This document shows positions 1 to 7,708 of a stretch of 64,000 bases of DNA, piece after piece. Under the pieces are notes generated by a model, which was given only the letters and a program-made list of their open reading frames with translations, was not told where the DNA came from and did not search any database. The DNA is taken from the NCBI RefSeq assembly GCF_027922165.1, contig NZ_BSFD01000006.1:1-64000 (forward strand), read 5' to 3'. This stretch comes from Brevundimonas intermedia. GTDB lineage: Bacteria; Pseudomonadota; Alphaproteobacteria; Caulobacterales; Caulobacteraceae. The position numbers and the translations under genes were made by a program. Position 1 is the stretch's first letter. Every line of letters begins with the position of its first letter.

Positions 1-157
1 TTCCGAGCGAGGCGGTCCTATACGGGCCACCCTTTTTCACCGCAACCAGATTCTGAACCTTTGTGAAAGATTCTCGAAAACCATCGATGGACGACCCGCG
101 TCCGCCATTCTCGTTCGCCCCGCGCCGGCCCGGCCCCTCTCTCAGCCTCCTCCGCCA

Positions 158-182
158 GGAACGGCGCGCCTGCCCGCCCGTT
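158..182 (+). promoter_or_regulatory. EcfG/SigT-type promoter of the lipocalin gene
   Basis: The sequence reads GGAAC (158-162), a 16-nt spacer, then CGTT (179-182). This is the -35/-10 pattern of the general stress sigma factor of alphaproteobacteria, and the spacing equals that of the five copies in the phyR-ecfG locus of this window. CGTT lies only 8 nt before the ATG at 191, so the transcript would start at or very near the start codon. A chance match in GC-rich DNA is possible. Confidence 0.6.
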
Positions 183-190
183 GGGCGCTC

Positions 191-751
191 ATGACAAGAC
201 CTATCCTCGCGACCCTGATGGGCGCCGGCGCCCTCCTGGCCCTTTCCGCATGCGCCAGCCTGCAATCCGGCCCGGTCGGCAACAGGGCGGTTCCCGAGCC
301 GACCCGCCCCGTAGACCTGACCCTATATGCGGGACGCTGGTATGAGATCGGCCGCTACGAGGCCGGCTTCCAGCGCGGATGCGAAGCCAGCACCGCGACC
401 TACGGCCTTCGCGCAGACGGACTGGTCAGCGTGATCAACACCTGCCGTCAGGATCGGGTGGACGGCCCGCTGCGCTCTATAGAAGGCAAGGCGAAGGTCA
501 TCGACGGCAGCGCAAACGCCAAGCTGAAGATCTCCTTCTTCGGCCCCTTCTATATCGGGAACTACTGGGTGCTGGATCACGCTGAGGACTATTCCTGGTC
601 CATCGTCGGCGAGCCTTCAGGTCGCTATCTCTGGCTGCTGTCGCGGACGCCCCAGCCTTCAGCGCAGACCCGACAGACGATCATGGCCCGGGCGCGCGAC
701 CTGGGTTACGACCTGTCTCTGGTGAGATGGACCCGGCAGCCGGGCGCCTGA
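191..751 (+). CDS. Lipocalin family outer-membrane lipoprotein (Blc-like)
   Basis: This 186-residue protein is a probable bacterial lipocalin that binds lipids at the outer membrane. The N-terminus is a short hydrophobic signal peptide ending in a lipobox (LSAC, Cys21). The lipocalin signature YAGRWYEIGRY follows at about residues 46-56, and the length is normal for Blc proteins. No ribosome binding site precedes the ATG, but an EcfG-type promoter ends 8 nt upstream, so the message may be leaderless. E. coli Blc is induced in stationary phase and stress, which fits general stress control here. The family call is secure; the physiological ligand is unknown. Confidence 0.9.
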   Translation: MTRPILATLMGAGALLALSACASLQSGPVGNRAVPEPTRPVDLTLYAGRWYEIGRYEAGFQRGCEASTATYGLRADGLVSVINTCRQDRVDGPLRSIEGKAKVIDGSANAKLKISFFGPFYIGNYWVLDHAEDYSWSIVGEPSGRYLWLLSRTPQPSAQTRQTIMARARDLGYDLSLVRWTRQPGA

Positions 752-863
752 GGCCCTGCGGAACGCCCCCGGTGCGGCGGCCGCGCGAGCGGCGCGCCGC
801 AAATGCGAGCCGTCGACCGCTGGAGAGCGGTTTTCGCAACCCTTTGAATGTCTTGGGAAGAAA

Positions 864-938
864 TGGTGGACGCGACAGGGATTGAACCTGTGACCCCCTC
901 GATGTCAACGAGGTGCTCTCCCGCTGAGCTACGCATCC
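864..938 (-). tRNA. tRNA-Val (anticodon GAC)
   Basis: On the minus strand a full cloverleaf can be read. The acceptor arm GGATGCG pairs with CGCGTCC, the D arm contains GCTCAGCGGGAGAGC, the anticodon stem CCTCG/CGAGG encloses the loop TTGACAT (anticodon GAC), and the T arm contains GGTTCAATCC. The 3' CCA is encoded. The anticodon reads GTC valine codons, frequent in this GC-rich genome. Confidence 0.96.
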
Positions 939-981
939 GCCGTAGGGCTCCGGGAAATGGCTCCGGAGCGGGAAGAGCGGT

Positions 982-1010
982 CGTATAGCGGCAGGCCCGG
1001 ACGGCATCAA
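982..1010 (-). promoter_or_regulatory. Housekeeping-type promoter of the tRNA-Val gene
   Basis: On the minus strand TTGATG (1005-1010) and TATACG (982-987) are separated by 17 nt, close to the vegetative sigma consensus. The -10 lies 44 nt upstream of the mature tRNA 5' end, a normal distance for a tRNA leader. Confidence 0.6.
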
Positions 1011-1084
1011 GCCGATTTCACGGCGAGAATGCGATTTTTGGCCGAACGCCGTTAAGCCCGCCGTTCTGCCGCCTTAAGACCGCG

Positions 1085-1441
1085 TCAGGCCGCAACCATC
1101 CGTTCGACCTCATTGACCAGGTCTCGCAGGTGCACGGGCTTGGACAGTACCTTGGCCTGAGGCGAGGCCTGGGCGGCGGTGAGGGCCACCGCGGCGAAGC
1201 CGGTGATGAACATGATGCGAAGCCCCGGCTGGCGGGCGGCGGCGACGCGCGCCACCTCGATCCCGTCGGCGCCCGGCATGACGATGTCCGTCAGCAGCAG
1301 ATCGTAAGGGCCGTGCTCCAGGGCGTCGATGGCGTCGTCGCCATTCTCGCAGTCGATCACCTGATGCCCGGCCCGCTCCAGCGCCCGGGTCAGGAAACCG
1401 CGAAGCGAACTGTCGTCTTCGGCCAAAAGTATGCGCGCCAT
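1085..1441 (-). CDS. cpdR: Single-domain response regulator CpdR
   Basis: The protein is a stand-alone receiver domain of 118 residues. It has the acidic pair D9/D10, the phosphoacceptor D52 in LLLTDIVMPG, the conserved T80 and the K101 of SKP. The opening (MARILLAEDD) and the segment IMFITGFAAVAL match Caulobacter CpdR as I remember it. In that family the unphosphorylated form primes the ClpXP protease to degrade cell-cycle regulators and is itself degraded through its final two alanines; this protein also ends in VAA. Phosphate normally comes from the CckA-ChpT relay. It is monocistronic and divergent from the next gene. Confidence 0.9.
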   Translation of the reverse strand: MARILLAEDDSSLRGFLTRALERAGHQVIDCENGDDAIDALEHGPYDLLLTDIVMPGADGIEVARVAAARQPGLRIMFITGFAAVALTAAQASPQAKVLSKPVHLRDLVNEVERMVAA

Positions 1442-1556
1442 TCGAGAAGCACCCGTTTTAATCAGGGCCGCAGCCTAGGCCGCCAAGCGTAAACCGGCGA
1501 TGAAATTCCGGACTTCGCCGCCTTCCTTCCACAACGAAACGCGCTATGCGGTGCTT

Positions 1557-2393
1557 ATGAGTACGGACGGGGCCAGTTTCACGATCACTCTGCCGCCCGA
1601 GTCGGCGCCACAGACGCCCCTGGTCTTCGCCTCCCCCCACTCGGGGCAGACCTATCCCGACGACATGGGCGCGGTCGAAGGCCTGTCGCGTTCCAGCCTG
1701 AAAAGCGCCGAGGACGCCCTGGTCGGAACCCTGGTGCGGGCCGGCCCCGACCATGGAACGCCCCTGATCGAAGCGCGGATCGGTCGGGCCTATCTGGATC
1801 TGAACCGCGATCCCGCCGAGCTGGATCCCAGCCTGATCGACGACGTCGAGGGACCGGTCGGGGCGAAGACCCGGGCAGGATACGGTCTGATCCCGCGCCT
1901 GACCGGCGACGGCCTGCCGCTTTACGACCGCCGCCTGTCACGGGCGGAGGCCGAGGCGCGGATCCGCACGGCCCATACCCCCTATCATGACGCCCTCGCG
2001 GAAATGATGGCCCGGACGCACGGCCGCTGCGGCCGGGCGGTGCTGATCGACTGGCATTCAATGCCGGCGCGGGCGGTGGGCGCCGAGGTGGTGCTGGGCG
2101 ACAGGCATGGGACCTCATGCCGATCGCGACTGACGCGGCGGTTGCGCGATCTGTTCGAGGGACTGGGCTGGCGGGTGGCGCTGAACCATCCCTATGCCGG
2201 CGGCTGGTCTACCCAGGTCTGGGGCCGGCCCGAGGACGGCTATGAGGCGATCCAGATCGAACTGAGCCGCAAACTCTATCTGGACGAGGCGACCCAGACG
2301 CCGAACGCCGCCCACGGCGCGACGGCCAAGGCGTTGAACCGCGTCATCGCCGCCCTGTGCCGCGAGGATTGGGCGGACGGATCCCGTCTCTGA
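1557..2393 (+). CDS. N-formylglutamate amidohydrolase family protein
   Basis: The 278-residue protein belongs to the FGase (HutG) family of zinc-dependent hydrolases that release formate from N-formyl-glutamate, the last step of one histidine degradation route. Family hallmarks visible are FASPHSG near the N-terminus, DLNRDP in the first third, and the later IDWHSMP and IQIELSRKLY segments. An in-frame ATG at 1500 would add 19 residues with no family similarity, so 1557 is preferred; neither start has a strong ribosome binding site. No hut genes lie nearby, so it may act on other N-acyl amino acids. Confidence 0.83.
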   Translation: MSTDGASFTITLPPESAPQTPLVFASPHSGQTYPDDMGAVEGLSRSSLKSAEDALVGTLVRAGPDHGTPLIEARIGRAYLDLNRDPAELDPSLIDDVEGPVGAKTRAGYGLIPRLTGDGLPLYDRRLSRAEAEARIRTAHTPYHDALAEMMARTHGRCGRAVLIDWHSMPARAVGAEVVLGDRHGTSCRSRLTRRLRDLFEGLGWRVALNHPYAGGWSTQVWGRPEDGYEAIQIELSRKLYLDEATQTPNAAHGATAKALNRVIAALCREDWADGSRL

Positions 2394-2410
2394 CTGATCA
2401 ACGACAAGTC

Positions 2411-2438
2411 AAAAAAAAGCCGCGCCCGGAGGCGCGGC
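2411..2438 (-). terminator. Intrinsic terminator of the small RNA
   Basis: On the minus strand an 8-bp perfect GC stem (2419-2426 with 2431-2438, loop of four) is followed by eight consecutive T (2418 down to 2411). It defines the 3' end of the small RNA. Confidence 0.92.
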
Positions 2439-2495
2439 ATATAAAGTCTATAGGGAGGAAACGCCCAGGAAGGGCAAGACGCCCGGAGGCGTCGA
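2411..2495 (-). ncRNA. Small RNA of the alpha-r8 / suhB / MmgR type
   Basis: A self-contained RNA gene lies between two protein genes. A near-consensus promoter (2501-2529) predicts a start at about 2495. The transcript of about 85 nt would fold into a GACGCC/GGCGTC hairpin (2478-2493) with loop UCCG, a small GCCC/GGGC hairpin, a single-stranded stretch with UUUCCUCCCU (complement of 2452-2461), and a terminator hairpin with eight U. That ten-base motif, complementary to Shine-Dalgarno sequences, is the hallmark I recall for the alpha-r8 family, which includes MmgR of Sinorhizobium (control of polyhydroxybutyrate). Family membership is inferred from motif and architecture, not from a search. 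Confidence 0.75.
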
Positions 2496-2500
2496 AGATC

Positions 2501-2529
2501 AATCTAGGTTGCGATGCACAATCGGTCAA
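2501..2529 (-). promoter_or_regulatory. Housekeeping-type promoter of the small RNA
   Basis: TTGACC (2524-2529, minus strand) and TAGATT (2501-2506) are separated by exactly 17 nt. This is one of the closest matches to the vegetative consensus in the window, and it sits 6 nt before the first hairpin of the RNA. Confidence 0.8.
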
Positions 2530-2566
2530 GCGGCGACAGCGGTTTTCGGGTCACGGGTTGTTACGC

Positions 2567-2591
2567 AATTGCGGCGCCTTTCGCCGCAATT
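2567..2591. repeat. 10-bp perfect inverted repeat between DUF599 gene and small RNA promoter
   Basis: The arms AATTGCGGCG (2567-2576) and CGCCGCAATT (2582-2591) flank a 5-nt loop. No T-run follows on either strand, so it is either a factor-dependent end of the DUF599 transcript or an operator for the small RNA promoter 38 nt away. Confidence 0.5.
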
Positions 2592-2647
2592 CACCGCTTT
2601 GGCGATGTCTCGGGGCTTCCGCGCCTACCGCAAACGCAAAATAACCG

Positions 2648-3331
2648 TCATTCACCCAGCAGGCGACGCGCGGTGCGGATGGCGCGGGCGGCGGGCGAGG
2701 CTTCCTGGCGATAGATCAGCAGACCGAAGGACGAGGCCACGCCCAGGGCCAGCCACAGCGGTCCGAACAGCCAGGCCGCCGCCGCCAGAGCGAAGTAATA
2801 GCCCCGCACGCCCTGGCTGAACGAACTCAGCGCCGGGTTCAGCAGTTCGGCCGCCGCATCGCCGAACGCCTTGCGGTCAGTCTTGTGGTGTAGCTCGGGG
2901 GCCGAACCGATCAGGGCCAGGGTGTAGTTCATCTGGCGCAGGGCCCAGATGAAATCGAGGAAGCCGCGCGTCAGGCAGATCAGCACCAGGGCCAGCTTGG
3001 CCTCCAGGATCTTGATCGGAACATTGTCCGCCCCGACGGCGGCGAAACCTTCCAGCTTGCTCTCGCCGCCGAACAATATCCCCCCCACCGCCGCGATCAG
3101 CAGCAGGTTGGTCGAGGCGAAGAAGGAGGCGGAATTGATCGAATGGCCCATCAGCTGGCTGTCGACCAGCCGGATCTCGCGGTGGGTCATGGCCGACATC
3201 CACACCCGGCGGACATGGCTCATGTCGTCGTTCAGCGAACCGCCGTGGCGGCCGACGAACTTCAGGATCGGCGCATAGCCGAGCCAGCAGATGAAGAAGA
3301 GCGCCAGCGCGGCCCAATCAACCCAGGTCAT
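2648..3331 (-). CDS. DUF599 family membrane protein
   Basis: This 227-residue integral membrane protein has hydrophobic segments near residues 7-25, 65-88, 108-130 and 180-205. The conserved DUF599 features seen are the N-terminal WLGYAP segment, the RRVWM stretch, and the motif near residues 125-145 with FIWALRQMNY. The family is common in proteobacteria and has no established function. It is a single gene, divergent from pyrophosphatase, with the sRNA gene downstream on the same strand. Confidence 0.87.
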   Translation of the reverse strand: MTWVDWAALALFFICWLGYAPILKFVGRHGGSLNDDMSHVRRVWMSAMTHREIRLVDSQLMGHSINSASFFASTNLLLIAAVGGILFGGESKLEGFAAVGADNVPIKILEAKLALVLICLTRGFLDFIWALRQMNYTLALIGSAPELHHKTDRKAFGDAAAELLNPALSSFSQGVRGYYFALAAAAWLFGPLWLALGVASSFGLLIYRQEASPAARAIRTARRLLGE

Positions 3332-3455
3332 GGCGCGAAATGACCCCAGTCCGGGGCGCCGCGCAAGGGCGCCGACTCACGTCGCGCTTGCCCCGGCCGC
3401 GCGCGCGGCCTATCACCCATCGCCCAATATTCGCAGTCGCAGCAAAAGACCCGCC

Positions 3456-4004
3456 ATGAACCTCGACGCCATTCCGGTCGGCCCGAACGCCCCCTGGGAC
3501 ATCAACGTCATCATCGAGATCCCGCAAGGGGGCCTGCCGGTGAAGTATGAGATGGACAAGGCCTCGGGCGCCCTGTTCGTCGACCGCTTCCTGCACACGG
3601 CCATGTACTATCCCGGCAACTACGGCTTCATCCCGCACACCCTGTCGGACGACGGCGATCCCTGCGACGTGATCGTGCTGAACCCGACGCCGGTCGTGCC
3701 GGGCTGCGTCATCCGCTCGCGCCCCATCGGCGTGCTGAAGATGGTGGACGAGGCCGGCGGCGACGAGAAGATCCTGGCCGTGCCGGTCGACAAGCTGAAC
3801 CCCTATTACACCGAGATCGCCAGCTATCGTCAGCTGCCGGCCATCCTGATCGAGCAGATCGAGCACTTCTTCACCCGCTACAAGGATCTGGAGAAGGGCA
3901 AGTCGGTCACGGTCAAGGGCTGGGGCGACGCCGGCGAGGCCGCCGAACTGATCCAGGCCGGCATGAAGGCCCACCAGGACAAGCTGGCCGCCAAGAAGGC
4001 CTGA
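3456..4004 (+). CDS. ppa: Inorganic pyrophosphatase (family I)
   Basis: The 182-residue enzyme hydrolyses diphosphate to phosphate in the cytoplasm and so pulls biosynthetic reactions forward. The soluble family I metal-binding signature is present as [10 protein letters not shown] (residues 66-75, three aspartates), preceded by the YPGNYGFIP segment. The length is typical of bacterial hexameric enzymes. The reading frame is open from 3291, but the upstream part is proline/arginine-rich and unrelated to the family, so the ATG at 3456 is chosen. A strong terminator follows. Confidence 0.96.
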   Translation: MNLDAIPVGPNAPWDINVIIEIPQGGLPVKYEMDKASGALFVDRFLHTAMYYPGNYGFIPHTLSDDGDPCDVIVLNPTPVVPGCVIRSRPIGVLKMVDEAGGDEKILAVPVDKLNPYYTEIASYRQLPAILIEQIEHFFTRYKDLEKGKSVTVKGWGDAGEAAELIQAGMKAHQDKLAAKKA

Positions 4005-4030
4005 TCCAAGGCGGCATCGCCGAACCCATC

Positions 4031-4062
4031 AAGGCGTCCTCCGATCCGGGGGACGCCTTTTT
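4031..4062 (+). terminator. Intrinsic terminator of ppa
   Basis: The stem AAGGCGTCC/GGACGCCTT (4031-4039 with 4051-4059) runs into five T (4058-4062). The next gene, arsC, ends at 4064 on the other strand. Confidence 0.9.
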
Positions 4063-4063
4063 G

Positions 4064-4489
4064 CTATCCCCCGACCCGGCGACCGTCAGCGTCGATCACC
4101 ACCTCGCCGTCCTCCTTGACGAAGGGCTTCAGCCCCTCCTCGGGCAGCAGGTCCAGCACCGCCTCGGACGGCCGGCACAGTTTCACGCCCCGGGGCGAGA
4201 CGACAATGGGCCGGTTCATCAGGATCGGATGGGCCTCGATCGCATCCAGCAACTGATCGTCCGACAGGCCGGGCTCGCCCAGACCCAGTTCGGCATAGGG
4301 CGCGCCCTTCTCGCGCAGGATGTCGCGCACCGATACGCCCATCCGTTCGACCATCTGCGCCACCATCGCCCGGCTGGGCGGGCTCTTCAGATAGTCGACC
4401 ACATGAGGCTCGATCCCGACATGGCGGATCAGGGCCAGGGTGTTGCGCGACGTCCCGCAGGCGGGATTGTGATAGATGACGACGTCCAT
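4064..4489 (-). CDS. arsC: Arsenate reductase (glutaredoxin type)
   Basis: The 141-residue protein belongs to the glutathione/glutaredoxin-dependent ArsC family, which reduces arsenate to arsenite for export. The catalytic loop NPACGTSRN places the nucleophilic Cys at residue 11, and the later [10 protein letters not shown] segment supplies the anion-binding arginines. It is divergent from arsB, its expected partner. No arsR regulator or arsH lies nearby. A long perfect inverted repeat occupies the divergent promoter region. Confidence 0.95.
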   Translation of the reverse strand: MDVVIYHNPACGTSRNTLALIRHVGIEPHVVDYLKSPPSRAMVAQMVERMGVSVRDILREKGAPYAELGLGEPGLSDDQLLDAIEAHPILMNRPIVVSPRGVKLCRPSEAVLDLLPEEGLKPFVKEDGEVVIDADGRRVGG

Positions 4490-4513
4490 CAGGGCCTCGG
4501 TTGCAAAAGAGAG

Positions 4514-4571
4514 CCGGTTCAGTCAGCAGGAAGCCGCACGCCCGACGCCGGCCCCCTGCTGACTGAACCGG
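4514..4571. promoter_or_regulatory. Symmetric 17-bp inverted repeat in the arsC/arsB divergent promoter
   Basis: The arm CCGGTTCAGTCAGCAGG (4514-4530) is repeated perfectly as its complement at 4555-4571, with a 24-nt centre. The outer edge of each arm is 23-24 nt from the start codon of arsC on one side and arsB on the other, so both genes see the same sequence at the same distance. This suggests a shared operator or a pair of 5' leader elements. It does not resemble known ArsR boxes. Confidence 0.6.
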
Positions 4572-4594
4572 GCCCGCGCGTCCAGAGCCTCTTC

Positions 4595-5878
4595 ATGATC
4601 GTCGCCCTTCTGATCTTCGCCGTCACCATCGTTCTGGTGCTGTGGCAGCCCAGGGGATTGCAGATCGGCTGGAGCGCCCTGGGCGGGGCGGCGGCGGCCC
4701 TGCTGCTGGGGGTCGTGGCCCTGAACGACATCCCCGTGGTCTGGGGCATCGTCTGGAATGCGACGGCGGCCTTCGTCGCCATCATCGTCATCAGCCTGCT
4801 GCTGGACGAGGCCGGCTTCTTCGAATGGGCGGCGCTTCATATCGGCCGCTGGGGCGGCGGTCATGGACGGCGGCTGTTTGTCCTCGTGGTCCTGCTGGGC
4901 GCAGCCGTCTCGGCCCTGTTCGCCAATGACGGGGCGGCCCTGATCCTGACGCCCATCGTCATCGCCATGCTGCTGGCGCTCGGCTATGGGCCCAAGGCGA
5001 CCCTGGCCTTCGTCATGGCGGCGGGCTTTATCGCCGACACCGCCAGCCTGCCGCTGGTGGTGTCCAACCTGGTCAATATCGTCTCGGCCGACTTCTTCGA
5101 CATCGGCTTTGATCGCTATGCGGCGGTCATGGTCCCGGTGAACCTGGCTGCCGTCGCCGCCACCCTGGTCGTCCTGTTCGCGGTCTTCGGGCGCGACATC
5201 CCCAAAGCCTATGAGGTCGAGCGCCTCGCAGCGCCCGACACGGCCATCAAGGACCGCGCGACCTTCGTCGCCGGCTGGCTGGTGCTGGCCCTGCTGCTGG
5301 TCGGCTTCTTCGTGCTGGAGCCCCGGGGCGTCCCCGTCTCCGCCATCGCCGCCGCCGGCGCCGTCGTGCTGCTGGTCGTCGCCGGGCGCGGTTCGAAGAT
5401 CAGCACCACCAAGGTCCTGCGCGAGGCGCCCTGGCAGGTCGTGATCTTCTCCCTCGGCATGTATCTGGTGGTCTATGGATTGGGCAACGCCGGCCTGACG
5501 CGTCACCTGGCCCAGCTGATGGACGGGTTCGCCCAAGGCGGAGTCTGGGGCGCGACCTTCGGCACCGGCTTCCTGACCGCCGTCCTGTCGTCCATCGCCA
5601 ACAACCTGCCCACGGTCCTGATCGCGGCCCTGTCCATCGACGCCTCGTCGGCGACCGGCCCGGTGCGGGAAGCCATGATCTACGCCAATGTCATCGGCAG
5701 CGACCTGGGCCCCAAGATGACCCCCATCGGCTCCCTGGCCACCCTGTTATGGCTGCACGTCCTGGCCCGAAAGGGCGTCCGCATCGGCTGGGTCTATTAT
5801 ATCAAGATCGGCCTGATCCTGACCCTCCCTGTCCTCGCCGTCACCCTGACCGCCCTGGCCCTGCGGCTGACGGTCTAG
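4595..5878 (+). CDS. arsB: Arsenite efflux permease (ArsB family)
   Basis: This protein of 427 residues is almost entirely hydrophobic with about 11-12 membrane segments, matching ArsB, which exports arsenite across the inner membrane. Family signatures include [12 protein letters not shown] in the first third, a second half with SSIANNLPT, and the closing [20 protein letters not shown] region. The frame is open from 4061, but the N-terminal extension overlaps arsC antisense, so the ATG at 4595 is chosen. The last 228 nt are duplicated at 7254-7481. Confidence 0.93.
   Translation: MIVALLIFAVTIVLVLWQPRGLQIGWSALGGAAAALLLGVVALNDIPVVWGIVWNATAAFVAIIVISLLLDEAGFFEWAALHIGRWGGGHGRRLFVLVVLLGAAVSALFANDGAALILTPIVIAMLLALGYGPKATLAFVMAAGFIADTASLPLVVSNLVNIVSADFFDIGFDRYAAVMVPVNLAAVAATLVVLFAVFGRDIPKAYEVERLAAPDTAIKDRATFVAGWLVLALLLVGFFVLEPRGVPVSAIAAAGAVVLLVVAGRGSKISTTKVLREAPWQVVIFSLGMYLVVYGLGNAGLTRHLAQLMDGFAQGGVWGATFGTGFLTAVLSSIANNLPTVLIAALSIDASSATGPVREAMIYANVIGSDLGPKMTPIGSLATLLWLHVLARKGVRIGWVYYIKIGLILTLPVLAVTLTALALRLTV
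5651..5878 (+). repeat. Direct repeat, copy 1: 3' end of arsB
   Basis: These 228 nt recur without gaps at 7254-7481 with about six differences by eye, each of them silent in the arsB frame. The two copies flank the amidohydrolase gene at 5882-7147. Confidence 0.93.
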
Positions 5879-5881
5879 CCG

Positions 5882-7147
5882 TCAGGGGCGTCTGTAAACG
5901 ACCTTGCCTGCGCGGATCACCAGAACCACGTCCGACAGGGCGCCCAGGTCCGCCGTCGGATCTCCGGTCACGACCACCAGGTCCGCGACCATGCCCGGCG
6001 CCAGACGGCCCCGCCGGGCCTCTTCGCCGACCACGGCCGCCGGCGCCGTGGTCAGGGACGCCAGCAGGCCCCGCCAACCCACAGCCTCATACATCAGCCG
6101 CATCTCGCTCGAGGTGTCGAAGGCGTCGGTAAAGCCTGCGTCCGTGCCGAACAGCACCCGTCCCCCCGCCGCATACAGGGCGCGGGTCTGCTGGATCGCG
6201 GTCTGGACCGGCGTGCGCGGATCGGCGGCTTCCTCGAACAGGGCCAGCGTCGGAACCAGCGCCACGTCGGCGGCCAGCAAGGCGCGAACATCCGCGTCGG
6301 ACCAGGGCCCCATGATCGGCGCCGAATGGGCCAGAACATCGACGCCGTTCCGGATCGCGACATCCAGGCCCGCCCGGTCGGTCGGGTGGGCGAAGACGGG
6401 TCGCCCCCTGCGATGCGCGGCGTCGGTGATCGCGCGCACCGTCGCGGCCTCCATATGCACCACATCTGGATCGCCGCCGACGATGGAGCCCGTGAACAGT
6501 TTCACGGCCGCGGCGCCCCCGTCGATCTGATCCGCCACCCTCGCGACGGCCTCGTCCGCCGACACGATCTCCGCCGACGGCAGGCCGAAGGCCTCATAGA
6601 AGGGACGGGCGTAAACCGGCGTCGCCCCCGGCGGATAGAAGGGCGCGCCGACACTCAGCAATCGCGGGCCGCGCACCCGCCCCTCTTCGATCCGGTCGGA
6701 GACCCCCTTGGCGATCGCCGTCGTCGACGCCAGATCCAGGATGGTGGTGAAGCCCCAGCGGGTGAAGTCGTTGTCCAGTTCGGCCTGAAGGGCGGCGTCC
6801 GTCTGCTCGCTCGCCGTCATCAGGACGGGCCGGGTCAGGTGAATATGGCTGTTCCAGAAACCGGCCAAGGCGCTGCCGCCCGGCGTTTCCAGCACCTGAT
6901 AGGCTTCGGGAACCGGCCCCGCCTCGCGCCCGGACACCCGCGTGATCACCCCGTCCTCGATCAGAATGACGACATCCTCGATCGGCGCCGCCTCCGGCGA
7001 GGGAAAGGCCCGCACCCCGACGACGGCGATCCGATCCGGCGTCGCCGAAGCCGTCGTCGCGCCCGACTGCGCCGCCGCCGGCCCGGCCAAACTCAAACCC
7101 GCCAGGACGGCGATCAGGGCGCGGGCGAAAGATCGGTTTGTGGTCAT
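5882..7147 (-). CDS. Exported amidohydrolase (imidazolonepropionase-like)
   Basis: The protein of 421 residues has a cleavable signal peptide (ending AGPAAAQ) and a metal-dependent amidohydrolase domain. The HxH motif is in WNSHIHL, a carboxylated-lysine candidate in AAVKLFTG, later metal histidines in FAHPT and LAHSAP, and the catalytic Asp in LFGTDAGF. It would act in the periplasm on a cyclic amide or peptide-like substrate that cannot be named. Start 7147 is preferred because GGGAG lies just upstream. The gene sits between two copies of the arsB 3' end, which implies insertion by duplication. Confidence 0.86.
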   Translation of the reverse strand: MTTNRSFARALIAVLAGLSLAGPAAAQSGATTASATPDRIAVVGVRAFPSPEAAPIEDVVILIEDGVITRVSGREAGPVPEAYQVLETPGGSALAGFWNSHIHLTRPVLMTASEQTDAALQAELDNDFTRWGFTTILDLASTTAIAKGVSDRIEEGRVRGPRLLSVGAPFYPPGATPVYARPFYEAFGLPSAEIVSADEAVARVADQIDGGAAAVKLFTGSIVGGDPDVVHMEAATVRAITDAAHRRGRPVFAHPTDRAGLDVAIRNGVDVLAHSAPIMGPWSDADVRALLAADVALVPTLALFEEAADPRTPVQTAIQQTRALYAAGGRVLFGTDAGFTDAFDTSSEMRLMYEAVGWRGLLASLTTAPAAVVGEEARRGRLAPGMVADLVVVTGDPTADLGALSDVVLVIRAGKVVYRRP

Positions 7148-7253
7148 GGCGGCGTCTCCCGCCCCCACCATATCGGACCGCGCCGCCGGGTAAACCTCAG
7201 CCGCACGGCCCACAAAACATCGGTCGCCGCCATCGTGCTGCTGTGCGTCGCCA

Positions 7254-7481
7254 GCGACCGGCCCGGTGCGGGAGGCCATGATCTACGCCAATGTCATCGG
7301 CAGCGACCTGGGCCCCAAGATGACCCCCATCGGCTCCCTGGCCACCCTGTTATGGCTGCACGTCCTGGCCCGAAAGGGCGTCCGCATCGGCTGGGTCTAT
7401 TATATCAAGATCGGCCTGATCCTGACCCTCCCCGTCCTCGCCGTCACCTTGACCGCCCTGGCTTTGCGACTGACGGTCTAG
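7254..7481 (+). pseudogene. arsB 3'-end fragment (direct repeat, copy 2)
   Basis: This segment encodes only the last 75 or so residues of ArsB, ending in a stop at the same place as the intact gene. The similarity begins abruptly near GCGACCGG at 7254, with no start or 5' part of arsB upstream. All six differences from copy 1 are synonymous, so the fragment was under protein-level selection until recently. It overlaps the sequence just upstream of the amidohydrolase. It is not expected to be functional. Confidence 0.88.
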
Positions 7482-7522
7482 GTCGCAACACCAGCCGCCG
7501 CCGCCCAACCACCCGCCCGTCT

Positions 7523-7541
7523 CCTCCCCCTCCGGGGGAGG
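7523..7541. repeat. C-rich intergenic palindrome
   Basis: An 8-bp palindrome (CCTCCCCC/GGGGGAGG, 3-nt loop) is followed by a shorter GGAGGGGG echo at 7548-7555. The same CTCCCCC...GGGGGAG core makes up the ends of the larger element at 37372-37529. The surrounding stretch 7482-7708 holds no recognisable gene. Confidence 0.7.
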
Positions 7542-7708
7542 TGTGACGGAGGGGGTGTGTCCGCGAAGCCGGCGCCCTGATCGCACGCAGACCCTTGGCT
7601 ACCATGAGCCTAGCTTCGCCCGATTGTCCGCCCGTGACTCCAAGGCGAAGTTCGGAAGATGGACGACGGCGGGTCCCGCCCTCGGGGTTGAACCGTCAGC
7701 GCTTGCGG

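Noticed and set aside
4061-4594. Extension of the arsB reading frame 178 residues upstream of 4595
   Set aside because: It lies antisense to arsC and has no ArsB similarity; the membrane protein starts at 4595.
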